Origin: an uncultured Sphingomonas sp.
GTDB lineage: Bacteria; Pseudomonadota; Alphaproteobacteria; Sphingomonadales; Sphingomonadaceae
Length of the DNA: 64,000 nt
NCBI RefSeq assembly: GCF_913774285.1
Contig: NZ_CAJYHX010000019.1
Coordinates: 124,001 to 188,000, forward strand
Reading direction: 5' to 3'
The position numbers were made by a program, and so were the translations under genes. Below, piece by piece: positions 35,415 to 44,454 of this stretch; position 1 is the first letter of the stretch; each line of letters starts with the position of its first letter. The notes beneath the pieces are model-generated. The model had not been told where the DNA came from and did not search any database. It saw only the letters and a program-made list of their open reading frames with translations.

Positions 35415-37363
35415 AGCAGCTGCTCGGCACGGCGGCGCTGCTGATCGCGGCTCCGGCCGCCGGGCAGACGCTGGAGCTGGTCTCCCCCGACGGCGCCAAC
35501 CGCGTGGTGGTGGCGCTCGATCGGCAGGGCGTGCCCAACTACACGGTGCAGCGAAAGGGCGAGCTGATCCTCGCGCCCGCGCCGATCGCGCTCGACCTCG
35601 ATCGCGACATGCTCGGCTGGGGCATGGCCGTCACCGGCAGCGAGACGAGCAGCGCCGACACGCGCTACAGGATCGTGCTCGGCAAGGCGGCCGAGGGGCG
35701 CGACCACTATAACCAGCGCATCATCCACCTGCAGGAGCGCGGCGGCGCCAAAAGGCGGATGGACATCATCCTGCGCGCCTATGACGACGGCATCGCCTTC
35801 CGCATGCTGGTGCCGGTACAGCCGGCGACCGCCGCGGCACTGGTGCGCTACGAGCGCACCGGCTTCTATTTCCCGCAGCCCTGGAAATGCTGGGGGTTCA
35901 ATGTCGGCCGTTTCGGATCGAGCCATGAAGGCGAGTTCGATCCCGTCGACACGACGCGGCTGCGCGACCACAATCTCTTCGACGTGCCCTTCGCCTGCGA
36001 GACGGGGAAGAGCGCCTTCGCCATCGCCGAGGCCGACCTGATCGACTTCGCCGCGATGTACCTCACCGGGCGCGGTGATGGCGGACCTGGGCTGCAGGTG
36101 AAGCTGTCGCCCTCGCTCGACGATCCGCGCATCGCGGTGCACACCCGCATCGGCAGCCCGATCGTCACGCCGTGGCGGGTGGTGATGCTCGCCGACCGGC
36201 TCGGCACGCTGCAGGAATCGACGCTGCTCACCAGCCTTTCCAGCCCGAGCCGGATCGAGGACACCAGCTGGATCCAGGCGGGGCTGACCAGCTGGGACTG
36301 GTGGAGCGGGCCCTCGATCGCCAGGCTCCCCGGCCAGCGCACCACGACGGCGGTGGCCAAGGCGTTCATCGACTTCGCCGCAGCCAATGGCATGCCCTAC
36401 ACGATGATCGACGAGGGCTGGTATGCCGGCGCGGGCGGCGGCGGGGTGCGGCGGCCCGGCGTCGACGTCACCAAATGGGCCGATGCGATTAATCTCCAGG
36501 AGGTCGCCGACTATGCCCGGTCCAAGAAGGTGCGGCTGTGGCTCTGGGCGCACTGGCAGGCCCTCGACGAGCAGATGGAGGATGCGCTCGCGCTCTACGA
36601 GAAGCTGGGCGTCGCCGGCATCAAGATCGACTTCATGGAACGTGACGACCAGTGGATGGTCAACTGGTACCAGAAGCTGCTGGGCGCGGCCGCGCGGCAC
36701 CACCTGATGGTCGACCTGCACGGTGCCTTCGCGCCGCGCGGTCTCACCCGTACCTGGCCCAATTTCGTCACCCAGGAAGGCGTGATGGGCGCCGAGTACA
36801 ACAAGTGGAGCACGCGGGCGACCGCGGGCAACGACGTGATGCTCGCCTATACCCGCGGGCTGCTCGGGCCGATGGACTACACCCCCGGCGGCTTCCGCAA
36901 CGTGACGCCGGCCGATTTCCGGATGCGCGGCGACCTGCCGATGGTGCAGTCGACGCGGGCGCACGGACTGGCGATGTATGTCGTCTATCTCTCGCCGCTG
37001 CAGGCGGTGGCCGACAGCCCGGACACCTATGTGGCGAGCCCCGCGGGCTTCGACTTCATCCGGCAGGTGCCGACCAGCTGGGACGAAACGCGCTTCCTCG
37101 CCGGAGAGACGGGCGCGTACATCGTGCTCGCTCGCCGCAAGGGGAAGACCTGGTATCTCGGTGCGATGAACGACGAGAAGGCGCGGACGATCTCCGTGCC
37201 GCTCGATTTCCTCGGGGAACACGGCGCCGAGGCGCGCATCTGGAGCGACGGAGCGGCGCCCGACGCGGTGCAGGTGGAGACGAGGCGCGTGTCGCGCGAC
37301 GCGCCGCTCTCGCTCAACCTGGCGGCGACGGGCGGCGCAGTGGCGGTGCTTCAGGAGCGCTGA
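35411..37363 (+). CDS. Glycoside hydrolase family 97 protein
   Basis: 650 residues from a GTG overlapping the SGNH stop (GTGA); the ORF track adds a 75-codon extension inside the previous gene. A signal peptide (about 1-18) leads to the N-terminal beta-sandwich (about 20-270). The TIM barrel (about 280-560) has TSWDWWSGP, MIDEGWY and GVAGIKIDFMERDDQW, followed by a short C-terminal domain. GH97 enzymes cleave alpha-glucosides or alpha-galactosides. The aspartate in GIKIDFM fits the retaining (alpha-galactosidase-like) subgroup as I recall it, but this needs an alignment. Periplasmic or outer-membrane location is expected. It works with GluP-type uptake. Confidence 0.92.
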
Positions 37364-37522
37364 TTCGGCAGTAGCTGCCCAGATTCTGCCGCATTTCGTC
37401 GCCGCATTTCCACCGCTCACCTGCCGCTAACGGAAAGTTCACCCAGCGTTCATGGCCCGATGGGTCTTTTCGGTCGCATGATTGTTGCAATGCAGCGCCC
37501 GGAAACCCCGAAGGGGAACGAC

Positions 37523-39376
37523 ATGCCGTTTCTGAAGAGCCCGGCTCGGTTCCTGCTCCACTATGTCACGCGACGGCCGCTGGCCTTCGCGCTGCTCGCG
37601 CTGCTCGTGGTGGGCGGCGCTTCCAGCGCGGTGGGCGTGCAGTACGCGATGAAGCTGCTGATCGATTCGATGACGGTCGCGGCGCCCTCGCACACCGCCG
37701 TGTACTTCGCGCTCGCCGCATTTGTCGGCCTCGTGGCGCTCGAGAACGGACTGGTCCGCGGCGCGGCGATGTTGTTGTGCAACATCACCGTGGCGAGCGG
37801 CGTCCGCATACGGCTCGACATGTTCCACTATCTGACCGGCCATCATATCGGCTTCTTTCAGAACCAGCGCGGCGGCTCGCTGGGCCACCGCGTCGGCGCG
37901 CTGACCGGCTCGTTCCAGGCGCTCACCCACCGCATCCTGATGGAGATCACGCCCCCGCTGATCGCGTTCGGCGGTGCGCTGCTGATCTTCCTCGCGATCG
38001 ACTGGCGCATGGCGGTGGCGATCACCGGCATCTTCGTTGCGGCAAGCACCGGCCTGGTCTTCCTCGGCATGCGCGGCGACAAATACCACAAGGCCTTTGC
38101 CCGCGCCGCCAGCGAGAGCGGCGGCGAGCTGGTCGACCTGGTCGGCAACATCGCCGCGATCAAGTCGTTCGGCGCCCGCCGCCGCGAGTCCGAGCGGCTC
38201 GCCGGCTTCTTCCAGACTGAGGCGGCGGCGCAGAAGCGCGGCTGGATGTTCGTCGAGCGGATCCGCGTCCTCCACGACGTGGCGCTGGTCATCTTGGTCG
38301 GCGGCGCGCTGGTCTGGGCGGTCGAGCGCTGGATCGCGGGCGGCATCACCGCGGGCGACGTCGTCGTCGTCAGCGCGATGACCTTCCGCATGCTCAACGG
38401 CTCGCGCGATCTCGCTATGGCGCTGATCGATACGAGCCAGCAGTTCAGCTATCTGCGCGAGACGCTGGAGATCGTCGGCGCCCCCCATGCGCTGGAAGAC
38501 GCGCCGGACGCGGTGCCGCTGCAGGCGACCGCGGGCGAAGTGCGGATCGAGGGCCTCACCTTCGGCCATCATCCCGGCCGCCCGGTGCTGCACGACCTGT
38601 CGCTGGAGGTCGCCCCCGGCCAGAAGATCGGCATCGTCGGCCCCTCGGGCGCCGGCAAGTCGACGATCCTCCAGCTCGTCCAGCGCCTGCACGACCCGCA
38701 AGCGGGACGCGTGCTGATCGACGGCCAGCCGATCGACCGGGTGACGCAGGACAGCCTGCACCAGGCCGTCGCCGTGGTGCCGCAGGAAGTGCTGCTGTTC
38801 CACCGCTCGATCCTCGAGAACATCCGCTTCGCGCGTCCCGACGCCACCGATGCCGAGGTGCGCGCCGCGGCCGAGGCGGCGCACTGCGCGGGCTTCATCG
38901 CACTGCTGCCCAAGGGCTATGACACGATCGTCGGCGAGCGCGGCACCAACCTGTCCGGCGGCCAGCGCCAGCGCATCGGCATCGCGCGCGCGTTCCTGAG
39001 CAAGGCGCCGATCGTGCTGCTCGACGAGGCGACCTCGGCGCTGGACACCGGCTCGGAAATCGAGGTGCAGCAGGCGCTCGACGCGCTGATGGCGCACCGC
39101 ACGGTGTTGGCGGTGGCGCATCGCCTGTCCACCGTGGTCGGCTTCGACCGGGTCATCGTGGTCGAGCATGGCCGGATCGTCGAGGACGGCGCGCCGCTGT
39201 CGCTGCTCCGCGCCGGCGGTGCGTTCCAGCGGCTCTGGGCGCTGCAGGCCGAGGGGCTAGACGCCCCGGTCGAGCGCCGCGAATTCCCGCGCTTCGTGGC
39301 CGGCACCGCGCGGCGGATGTTCGGGCTTGCGCCCCGCCCGCCGCTGCGGCTGGTCGAGCGGCAGGCGGCCGGATGA
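37523..39376 (+). CDS. ABC transporter, fused permease and ATPase
   Basis: 617 residues from ATG 37523, with AAGGGG about 9 bases upstream; earlier ATGs add up to 21 residues. Six transmembrane helices (about 15-290) are fused to a nucleotide-binding domain (about 340-575). Motifs: Walker A GPSGAGKST, signature LSGGQRQR, Walker B IVLLDEATSALD and H-loop VAHRLST. The C-terminal tail (about 580-617) is basic. This half-transporter forms a homodimer, like MsbA-type exporters. The substrate is unknown, and it is not clearly linked to the upstream sugar genes. Confidence 0.92.
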   Translation: MPFLKSPARFLLHYVTRRPLAFALLALLVVGGASSAVGVQYAMKLLIDSMTVAAPSHTAVYFALAAFVGLVALENGLVRGAAMLLCNITVASGVRIRLDMFHYLTGHHIGFFQNQRGGSLGHRVGALTGSFQALTHRILMEITPPLIAFGGALLIFLAIDWRMAVAITGIFVAASTGLVFLGMRGDKYHKAFARAASESGGELVDLVGNIAAIKSFGARRRESERLAGFFQTEAAAQKRGWMFVERIRVLHDVALVILVGGALVWAVERWIAGGITAGDVVVVSAMTFRMLNGSRDLAMALIDTSQQFSYLRETLEIVGAPHALEDAPDAVPLQATAGEVRIEGLTFGHHPGRPVLHDLSLEVAPGQKIGIVGPSGAGKSTILQLVQRLHDPQAGRVLIDGQPIDRVTQDSLHQAVAVVPQEVLLFHRSILENIRFARPDATDAEVRAAAEAAHCAGFIALLPKGYDTIVGERGTNLSGGQRQRIGIARAFLSKAPIVLLDEATSALDTGSEIEVQQALDALMAHRTVLAVAHRLSTVVGFDRVIVVEHGRIVEDGAPLSLLRAGGAFQRLWALQAEGLDAPVERREFPRFVAGTARRMFGLAPRPPLRLVERQAAG

Positions 39377-39386
39377 TCGTCGGCGG

Positions 39387-39438
39387 TTGCAAATATGGTA
39401 CGTTGCATAACTGTTATTGACTGAAACAATCTGTCATG
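39387..39438 (+). promoter_or_regulatory. AT-rich control region before the TonB receptor
   Basis: A short AT-rich island (ttgcaaatatggtacg to aaacaatctgtcatg) stands out from the GC-rich surroundings 55 bases before the receptor start. It contains TGTT-N9-AACA, an imperfect dyad that could be an operator. Promoter elements cannot be placed uniquely. Confidence 0.4.
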
Positions 39439-39494
39439 CGACCTTCGCCTGGCATCGGGACGTGTAACGATCTCGAGCCAGGGGAGAGGTACGC

Positions 39495-41891
39495 ATGGCA
39501 GGTTTTTCGACGCGCACCCGCGTGCGCATCACGTGCGGCTTGGCGGCGCTGGCCGCCGGCGGGGTTGGCATGGCGCCCACCGCCCGGGCACAGACCGAAC
39601 AGCCCGAGGCTACCACCAGCGATGCGGTGACGCAGGAGATCGTCGTCACCGCGCGCCGCCGCGCCGAGAGCCTGCAGGACACGCCCGTCGCGATCACCGC
39701 GCTCAGCGCCGAGACGCTCGCCGCCCGCCAGATCCAGCAGACCCAGGATCTCGAGCGCGTTACCCCCAGCCTCCAGTTCAAGCCGGCCGGGCAGCTTTCG
39801 GGCAACAGCGCCTCGGCGGTGGTGTTCATCCGCGGCGTCGGCCAGGTCGACCCGACCGCGGCGGTGGATCCGGGTGTCGGCATCTATCTCGACGAGGTCT
39901 ATCTCGGCCGCGCGGTGGGCGGCGCGATCGACTTCGGCGACATCGACGGGGTGGAGGTTCTGCGCGGGCCGCAGGGCACGCTGTTCGGCCGCAACACGAT
40001 CGGCGGCGCGATCCTGGTCCGCACCAAGCAGCCCGAACTGGGCGTATGGGGCGGCCGCGCCCGCGTCCGGGTCGGCGAGTACAACCTGCGCGAAGGCTTC
40101 GCCGCGCTCAACATCCCGCTGGCCAGCACGCTCGCCGCGCGGGTTTCCGGCGGCTACCGCAAGCGCGATGGCTATGTGATCCGAGCGGTCGACGGGCTCG
40201 ATCTCGGCAACGAGGACGGCTATTCGTTCAACGGCGCGCTCAAGTGGCAGCCCTCGTCCGATTTCGACCTCTACCTGCGCGGCGACTATTCGAAGCGCGA
40301 CGAGCATGGTGCGCCGTTCGTCTTCGCCGGGATCAACGAGCAGGCGCCGGTGGCGGCGATCGCCAGCGTAGGGGCAGGGTGCCCGGGGGCGACGATCCCC
40401 TTCGCGCCGCTCACCGCCGGCGACCCGCGCTTCGGGGCGCCCAACGTGCCGATGGTCGCCGATCCGCGCTGCGCCAACGACCTCCAGGCCAAGGGCCCGT
40501 TCGTCAACGGCGGCACCGCGCCAGTGCTGAGCAATTCGGAGGTCTGGGGCTTCGGCGCCACCGCCAATATCCGGCTGTCGCACGTCGCGGCGGTGAAGCT
40601 GATCTCGGCCTATCGCAACACCAGCTCGCGCGGCATCCGCGACGGTGACAATACGCCGCTGACGCTGATCACCACCGATGTCGGGGCGGAGTCGGGCCAG
40701 TTCAGCCAGGAGATCCAGCTCCAGCTCGACTGGGGCAAGGTGAGCGCGATCCTCGGCGGCTATTATTTCAACGAAGTCACCGACGAGCGGGCGACGGTGT
40801 TCCTCGCCTATCCGCCGTCACCGCCGGTGATCCGTTCGATCCTGGCGGGCGGGCCGGGCTCGCGCGATCTCCAGGTTTCGCGGCTCAAGACAGACTCGCT
40901 GGCAGGCTTTGGCGAGGTCAGCGTCAAGCCGGCGGAGGGCCTCGAGCTCACCGGCGGCCTGCGCTACACCACCGATCGCAAGACCTTCCTCGGCACGGTG
41001 TTCAACCTGTTCCCCTCGAGCCAGCCCGATCCCGATCCGCTGCCGACGCTGGCGATCCCGCAGGGCGGGCCGCTGTTTCTCTACCACCGGCCCTTCGCCA
41101 AGTCCTTCTCGGCGCTCACCGGCTCGGCCAGCGTGCAATATCGCTGGAGCAACGCGATCAGCACCTATGCCTCCTATGCCCGCAGTTTCAAATCGGGCGG
41201 GTTCAACAGCCGCTACAATGCGGCGCCAGCGGGCAATGTGCCGGTGCCGTTCGACGAGGAGGACGTCACCAGCTACGAGATCGGCATCAAGACGAATATC
41301 GGTCGGCTGCGCTTCAACCTCGCGGCGTTCCAGGCCGATTACGACAATATCCAGCTGATCTTCCGACAGGGCGTGGTGCCGCTGCTGTTCAACGCCGGCA
41401 AGGCGCGGATCCGCGGTGTCGAGGCTGAGGCCAACCTGCGCACCGCCTTCGGGCTCAGCATCGACGGCGGGGTCAGCGTGCTCGACGACAAGATCCGCAG
41501 CATCACGCCCGTACCGGGCGCGACCGCGACGGTGACGCCCAATGACGACCTGCCGCTGACCCCGTCGCTCCAGGCCAATCTCGCGCTCGGCTATGACATC
41601 GCGCTGGGCAACGGCATGACTCTCACCCCGCGGGTCGATGGCAGCTATACCTCCAAGATCACCTTCATTACCGGCAGCATCCCGCTGATCGAGGAGAACG
41701 GCTATTTCGTCGGCAACGGATCGGTGACGCTCAAGTTCAACGATCGCTATGAGGTGAGCGCCGGAGTCAACAACATCCTCGACTCGCGCTATCTCATCCA
41801 GGGCAACGCCTCGCTTGCCACGCTCGGCTATGCCGAGCGCATGTATGCCCGCCCGCGCAACTGGTATCTGCAGCTCTCGGGTCGCTTCTGA
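39495..41891 (+). CDS. TonB-dependent outer-membrane receptor
   Basis: 798 residues from ATG 39495, with CAGGGGAGAGG upstream. A signal peptide (about 1-32) precedes a TonB box-like EIVVTARRRAES (about 48-59), then the plug domain (about 60-170, with VEVLRGPQGTLFGRNTIGG) and a 22-strand barrel to the C-terminal phenylalanine (SGRF), the BAM recognition end. It imports a large substrate using TonB energy. The substrate cannot be told from sequence; the LQDTPVAIT plug start is common in sphingomonad receptors for carbohydrates or aromatics. It is convergent with a MarR regulator. Confidence 0.94.
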   Translation: MAGFSTRTRVRITCGLAALAAGGVGMAPTARAQTEQPEATTSDAVTQEIVVTARRRAESLQDTPVAITALSAETLAARQIQQTQDLERVTPSLQFKPAGQLSGNSASAVVFIRGVGQVDPTAAVDPGVGIYLDEVYLGRAVGGAIDFGDIDGVEVLRGPQGTLFGRNTIGGAILVRTKQPELGVWGGRARVRVGEYNLREGFAALNIPLASTLAARVSGGYRKRDGYVIRAVDGLDLGNEDGYSFNGALKWQPSSDFDLYLRGDYSKRDEHGAPFVFAGINEQAPVAAIASVGAGCPGATIPFAPLTAGDPRFGAPNVPMVADPRCANDLQAKGPFVNGGTAPVLSNSEVWGFGATANIRLSHVAAVKLISAYRNTSSRGIRDGDNTPLTLITTDVGAESGQFSQEIQLQLDWGKVSAILGGYYFNEVTDERATVFLAYPPSPPVIRSILAGGPGSRDLQVSRLKTDSLAGFGEVSVKPAEGLELTGGLRYTTDRKTFLGTVFNLFPSSQPDPDPLPTLAIPQGGPLFLYHRPFAKSFSALTGSASVQYRWSNAISTYASYARSFKSGGFNSRYNAAPAGNVPVPFDEEDVTSYEIGIKTNIGRLRFNLAAFQADYDNIQLIFRQGVVPLLFNAGKARIRGVEAEANLRTAFGLSIDGGVSVLDDKIRSITPVPGATATVTPNDDLPLTPSLQANLALGYDIALGNGMTLTPRVDGSYTSKITFITGSIPLIEENGYFVGNGSVTLKFNDRYEVSAGVNNILDSRYLIQGNASLATLGYAERMYARPRNWYLQLSGRF

Positions 41892-41896
41892 GAGCC

Positions 41897-41922
41897 GGCC
41901 GGCGCGCTTCGGTGCGCCGGCC
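41897..41922. terminator. Hairpin between TonB receptor and MarR gene
   Basis: A 9-base perfect stem GGCCGGCGC / GCGCCGGCC with an 8-base loop (GCTTCGGT) lies between two convergent genes. No T-run follows, so termination is likely but not certain. Confidence 0.6.
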
Positions 41923-41930
41923 ACCCTGCC

Positions 41931-42398
41931 TCAAGCCTCGCCATTCTCATCGGTTTCGCCCGCCGGGCTGCGCCGCTCGATCCGGCCGAGCAGGTCGAGC
42001 AGCAGCGCGCGCTCGGCGCCGCTCAGATCGGCCAGCATCCGGTTCTCATGCACCTCGATGCGCGCCACTGCGTCCGCCAGTGCCGCGATGCCGGCCTTGG
42101 TCACGGTGAGCGAGAAAGCGCGGCGATCGTTCACGTCCACCACGCGATCGATCAGCCCCTTTTCGACGAGGTCGTTGATCAGCGCGACCATGTTGGCGCG
42201 CTTGATGCCCAGCATGCGGCCGGCCGCGCCCTGGTTGATCCCGGGGTTGGCCTGCACGATGGCGAGAACCGCCAGCGGCACCTGGCGAAGCCCGGTGCCC
42301 TCCATCGCTGCGGTGAAATCGGCGGAGAAGGCGCTCAGCGCCCGCCGTAAATGATAGCCCACCAACGGCGCCAGCGCGCCCAGCATTTCCCCTGACAT
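41931..42398 (-). CDS. MarR family transcriptional regulator
   Basis: 155 residues from the ATG 42398 (MSGEMLGALAPL); a TTG 12 codons upstream is an alternative, and neither has a strong ribosome site. The winged helix-turn-helix occupies about residues 45-110: QGAAGRMLGIKRANMVALINDL is the recognition region and DVNDRRAFSLTVTKAG is the wing with the DxR motif. The helices before and after build the dimer. It probably represses nearby or distant genes in response to a small ligand. It is convergent with the TonB receptor and follows gltA after a terminator. Confidence 0.9.
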   Translation of the reverse strand: MSGEMLGALAPLVGYHLRRALSAFSADFTAAMEGTGLRQVPLAVLAIVQANPGINQGAAGRMLGIKRANMVALINDLVEKGLIDRVVDVNDRRAFSLTVTKAGIAALADAVARIEVHENRMLADLSGAERALLLDLLGRIERRSPAGETDENGEA

Positions 42399-42476
42399 GG
42401 CAAGGGGAAAGCCATGTTTCCCGGGCGGCGTCAATCGGCGCGGATCAAAGCCTTCGCAGGAAAGTGCAGGACCAAA

Positions 42477-42514
42477 GAAAAACGGCGCGCCGCGGGGTGC
42501 GGAACGCCGTTTTC
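42477..42514 (-). terminator. Rho-independent terminator of gltA
   Basis: On the minus strand GAAAACGGCG pairs with CGCCGTTTTTC, and the second arm ends in a T-rich run (GTTTTTCTTTGG). A second tight hairpin CCGGGG-cgaa-CCCCGG lies between it and the gltA stop. Confidence 0.8.
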
Positions 42515-42551
42515 TTCAAGCCATGTCCGGGGCGAACCCCGGGGCGCACGC

Positions 42552-43835
42552 TCAGCGCTGGCTGACGGGCACGTAGTCGCGCTGCGTCGGGCCGGTGTAG
42601 AGCTGGCGCGGACGGCCGATCTTCTGCTCGGGATCCGAGATCATCTCGTTCCACTGCGCTACCCAGCCGACGGTGCGGGCGAGGGCGAACAGTGCGGTGA
42701 ACATCGTCGTCGGGAAGCCGATCGCCGACAGGATCACGCCCGAATAGAAGTCGACGTTCGGGAACAGCTTCTTCTCGACGAAGTAATCGTCCTTGAGCGC
42801 CATTTCCTCGAGCTGCAGCGCGACTTCGAACACCGGATCGGTGACGTTGAGCGCGGCGAACACTTCGCGCACGGTCTTCTGCATGACCGTAGCGCGCGGA
42901 TCGTAGTTCTTGTACACGCGGTGGCCGAAGCCCATCAGGCGGAACGGATCGTTCTTGTCCTTCGCGCGGGCGATGAATTCGGGGATGCGCTCCGGACGGC
43001 CGATCTCGTGCAGCATGTTGAGCGCGGCTTCGTTCGCGCCGCCATGCGCCGGGCCCCAGAGGCAGGCGATGCCGGCCGCGATGCAGGCGAACGGGTTGGC
43101 GCCCGACGAACCAGCGAGGCGCACGGTCGAGGTCGAGGCGTTCTGCTCGTGATCGGCGTGGAGGATGAAGATGCGGTCCAGCGCCTTCTCCACCACCGGG
43201 TTCACTTCATATTCCTCGGCCGGCACGCCGAAGGTCATGCGCAGGAAGTTGCCGGTATAGCTCAGGTCGTTCTTCGGGTAGAGGAACGGCTGGCCGACGC
43301 TGTACTTGTATGCCATCGCCGCGATCGTCGGCATCTTGGCGATCAGGCGGTGCGACGCGATCATGCGCTGCTGCGGATCGGTGATGTCGGTCGAGTCGTG
43401 GTAGAAGGCCGAAAGCGCGCCGACCACGCCGCACATCACCGCCATCGGGTGCGCGTCGCGACGGAAGCCGCGGTAGAAGGTCGCCAGCTGCTCGTGCAGC
43501 ATGGTGTGACGGGTGATCGTGCTCTCGAACTTGGTCAGCTCGTCCTGCGTCGGCAGCTCGCCGTTGAGCAGCAGGTACGAAACTTCCATGAAGCTCGACT
43601 GCTCGGCCAGCTGGCCGATCGGGTAGCCGCGGTGAAGCAGCACGCCCTGGTCGCCGTCGATGAAGGTCAGGCCCGACTCGCAGCTCGCGGTCGAGGTGAA
43701 ACCAGGATCGTAGGTGAAGGCGCCGGTCTGCGCATAGAGCTTGCGGATATCGACGACGTCCGGGCCGGTGCTGCCCTTGAGGACGGGATATTCGACGTCT
43801 TTCCCCGCAACGTGCAGTTTGGCGGTATCGCTCAT
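42552..43835 (-). CDS. gltA: Citrate synthase
   Basis: 427 residues, the long hexameric type II form. Active-site segments are recognisable: [24 protein letters not shown] (partly: [10 protein letters not shown]), the histidine in [15 protein letters not shown] (about 235) and the second histidine in [15 protein letters not shown] (about 270). The third is near [15 protein letters not shown] (about 315). It condenses acetyl-CoA with oxaloacetate to start the TCA cycle. In related alphaproteobacteria, as I recall, gltA often follows gltX; here only a stump of gltX remains upstream. A hairpin terminator follows gltA. Confidence 0.98.
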   Translation of the reverse strand: MSDTAKLHVAGKDVEYPVLKGSTGPDVVDIRKLYAQTGAFTYDPGFTSTASCESGLTFIDGDQGVLLHRGYPIGQLAEQSSFMEVSYLLLNGELPTQDELTKFESTITRHTMLHEQLATFYRGFRRDAHPMAVMCGVVGALSAFYHDSTDITDPQQRMIASHRLIAKMPTIAAMAYKYSVGQPFLYPKNDLSYTGNFLRMTFGVPAEEYEVNPVVEKALDRIFILHADHEQNASTSTVRLAGSSGANPFACIAAGIACLWGPAHGGANEAALNMLHEIGRPERIPEFIARAKDKNDPFRLMGFGHRVYKNYDPRATVMQKTVREVFAALNVTDPVFEVALQLEEMALKDDYFVEKKLFPNVDFYSGVILSAIGFPTTMFTALFALARTVGWVAQWNEMISDPEQKIGRPRQLYTGPTQRDYVPVSQR

Positions 43836-43862
43836 GTAGTCGTCCTTTCCTTCGACCCGTTT

Positions 43863-44180
43863 TCAGGCGGGTGTACGCATCTGATCTGCGAAGCGGGGGA
43901 GGGTCTCCTCGGTTCCCGGCATCGCCTGGGGGCCGAAGATAGCCGGAGAAGTTCGGCGGCCGGTTAACGCCGCACGCAGCGGCTGCGCCATGTCGCCGAG
44001 CTCCAAGCCCGTTTCGTCCGCGACGGTGCGTACCGCCGCTTCGAGCGCCTCCGTATCCCACGTTACCAATCCGTCAAGCGCGGTCTGCAACCGAGGGGAG
44101 CGGGGGCGCGGCTCGCCCTCTAGCAGAGCGCTTGCCGCTTCGTCCAATGTACGTGGGCGCATGCGAAAAAGAAGCGCTTC
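43863..44180 (-). pseudogene. gltX: C-terminal remnant of glutamyl-tRNA synthetase
   Basis: The frame ending at 43863 holds about 105 residues that match the anticodon-binding C-terminal domain of GluRS: RPRTLDEAASALLEGEP, then LGDMAQPLRAALTGRRTSPA. The catalytic domain with HIGH and KMSKS motifs is absent from all frames between here and comEC. The usual end of this domain (roughly VLGREESLARIADQ in homologues) is here MPGTEETLPRFADQ. Many codons end in A or T, unlike neighbours, so selection looks relaxed. The ORF track extends to 44477 without homology. It probably arose by deletion of the first three quarters of the gene. A stand-alone domain protein of 99 residues from ATG 44162 cannot be excluded. 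Confidence 0.75.
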
Positions 44181-44392
44181 GGGCCTGCCGCGACCGCAGA
44201 AAAACCGGAGGCCAAGCGCGTTCGTCCGTATGCTGCGCTGCAAATCATCCGCGCCGAGTCGACGTTGAGCGCGGCGAGCAATGCGGTCCCCGTCGCCATG
44301 CCATCCCCCCACATCCTTGATACTAGCAAGGAAGCCGGAATGGTTCTTCGCGTTCCCGACTTTGTGCCGGTTCGGTGTGCTCTGCCGCGGTA

Positions 44393-44419
44393 CTGGGTCA
44401 GTGATCGGTTCTGGGTCAG
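44393..44419. repeat. Nine-base direct repeats before comEC
   Basis: CTGGGTCAG occurs twice, at 44393-44401 and 44411-44419, 18 bases apart, in the gap between the gltX remnant and comEC. The spacing of nearly two helical turns could suit a dimeric regulator, or it may be a deletion scar. No more copies are seen next to it. Confidence 0.4.
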
Positions 44420-44454
44420 CAAGCGTTGCTTTCTTCTGTTGCGCCCGCGCCCGC

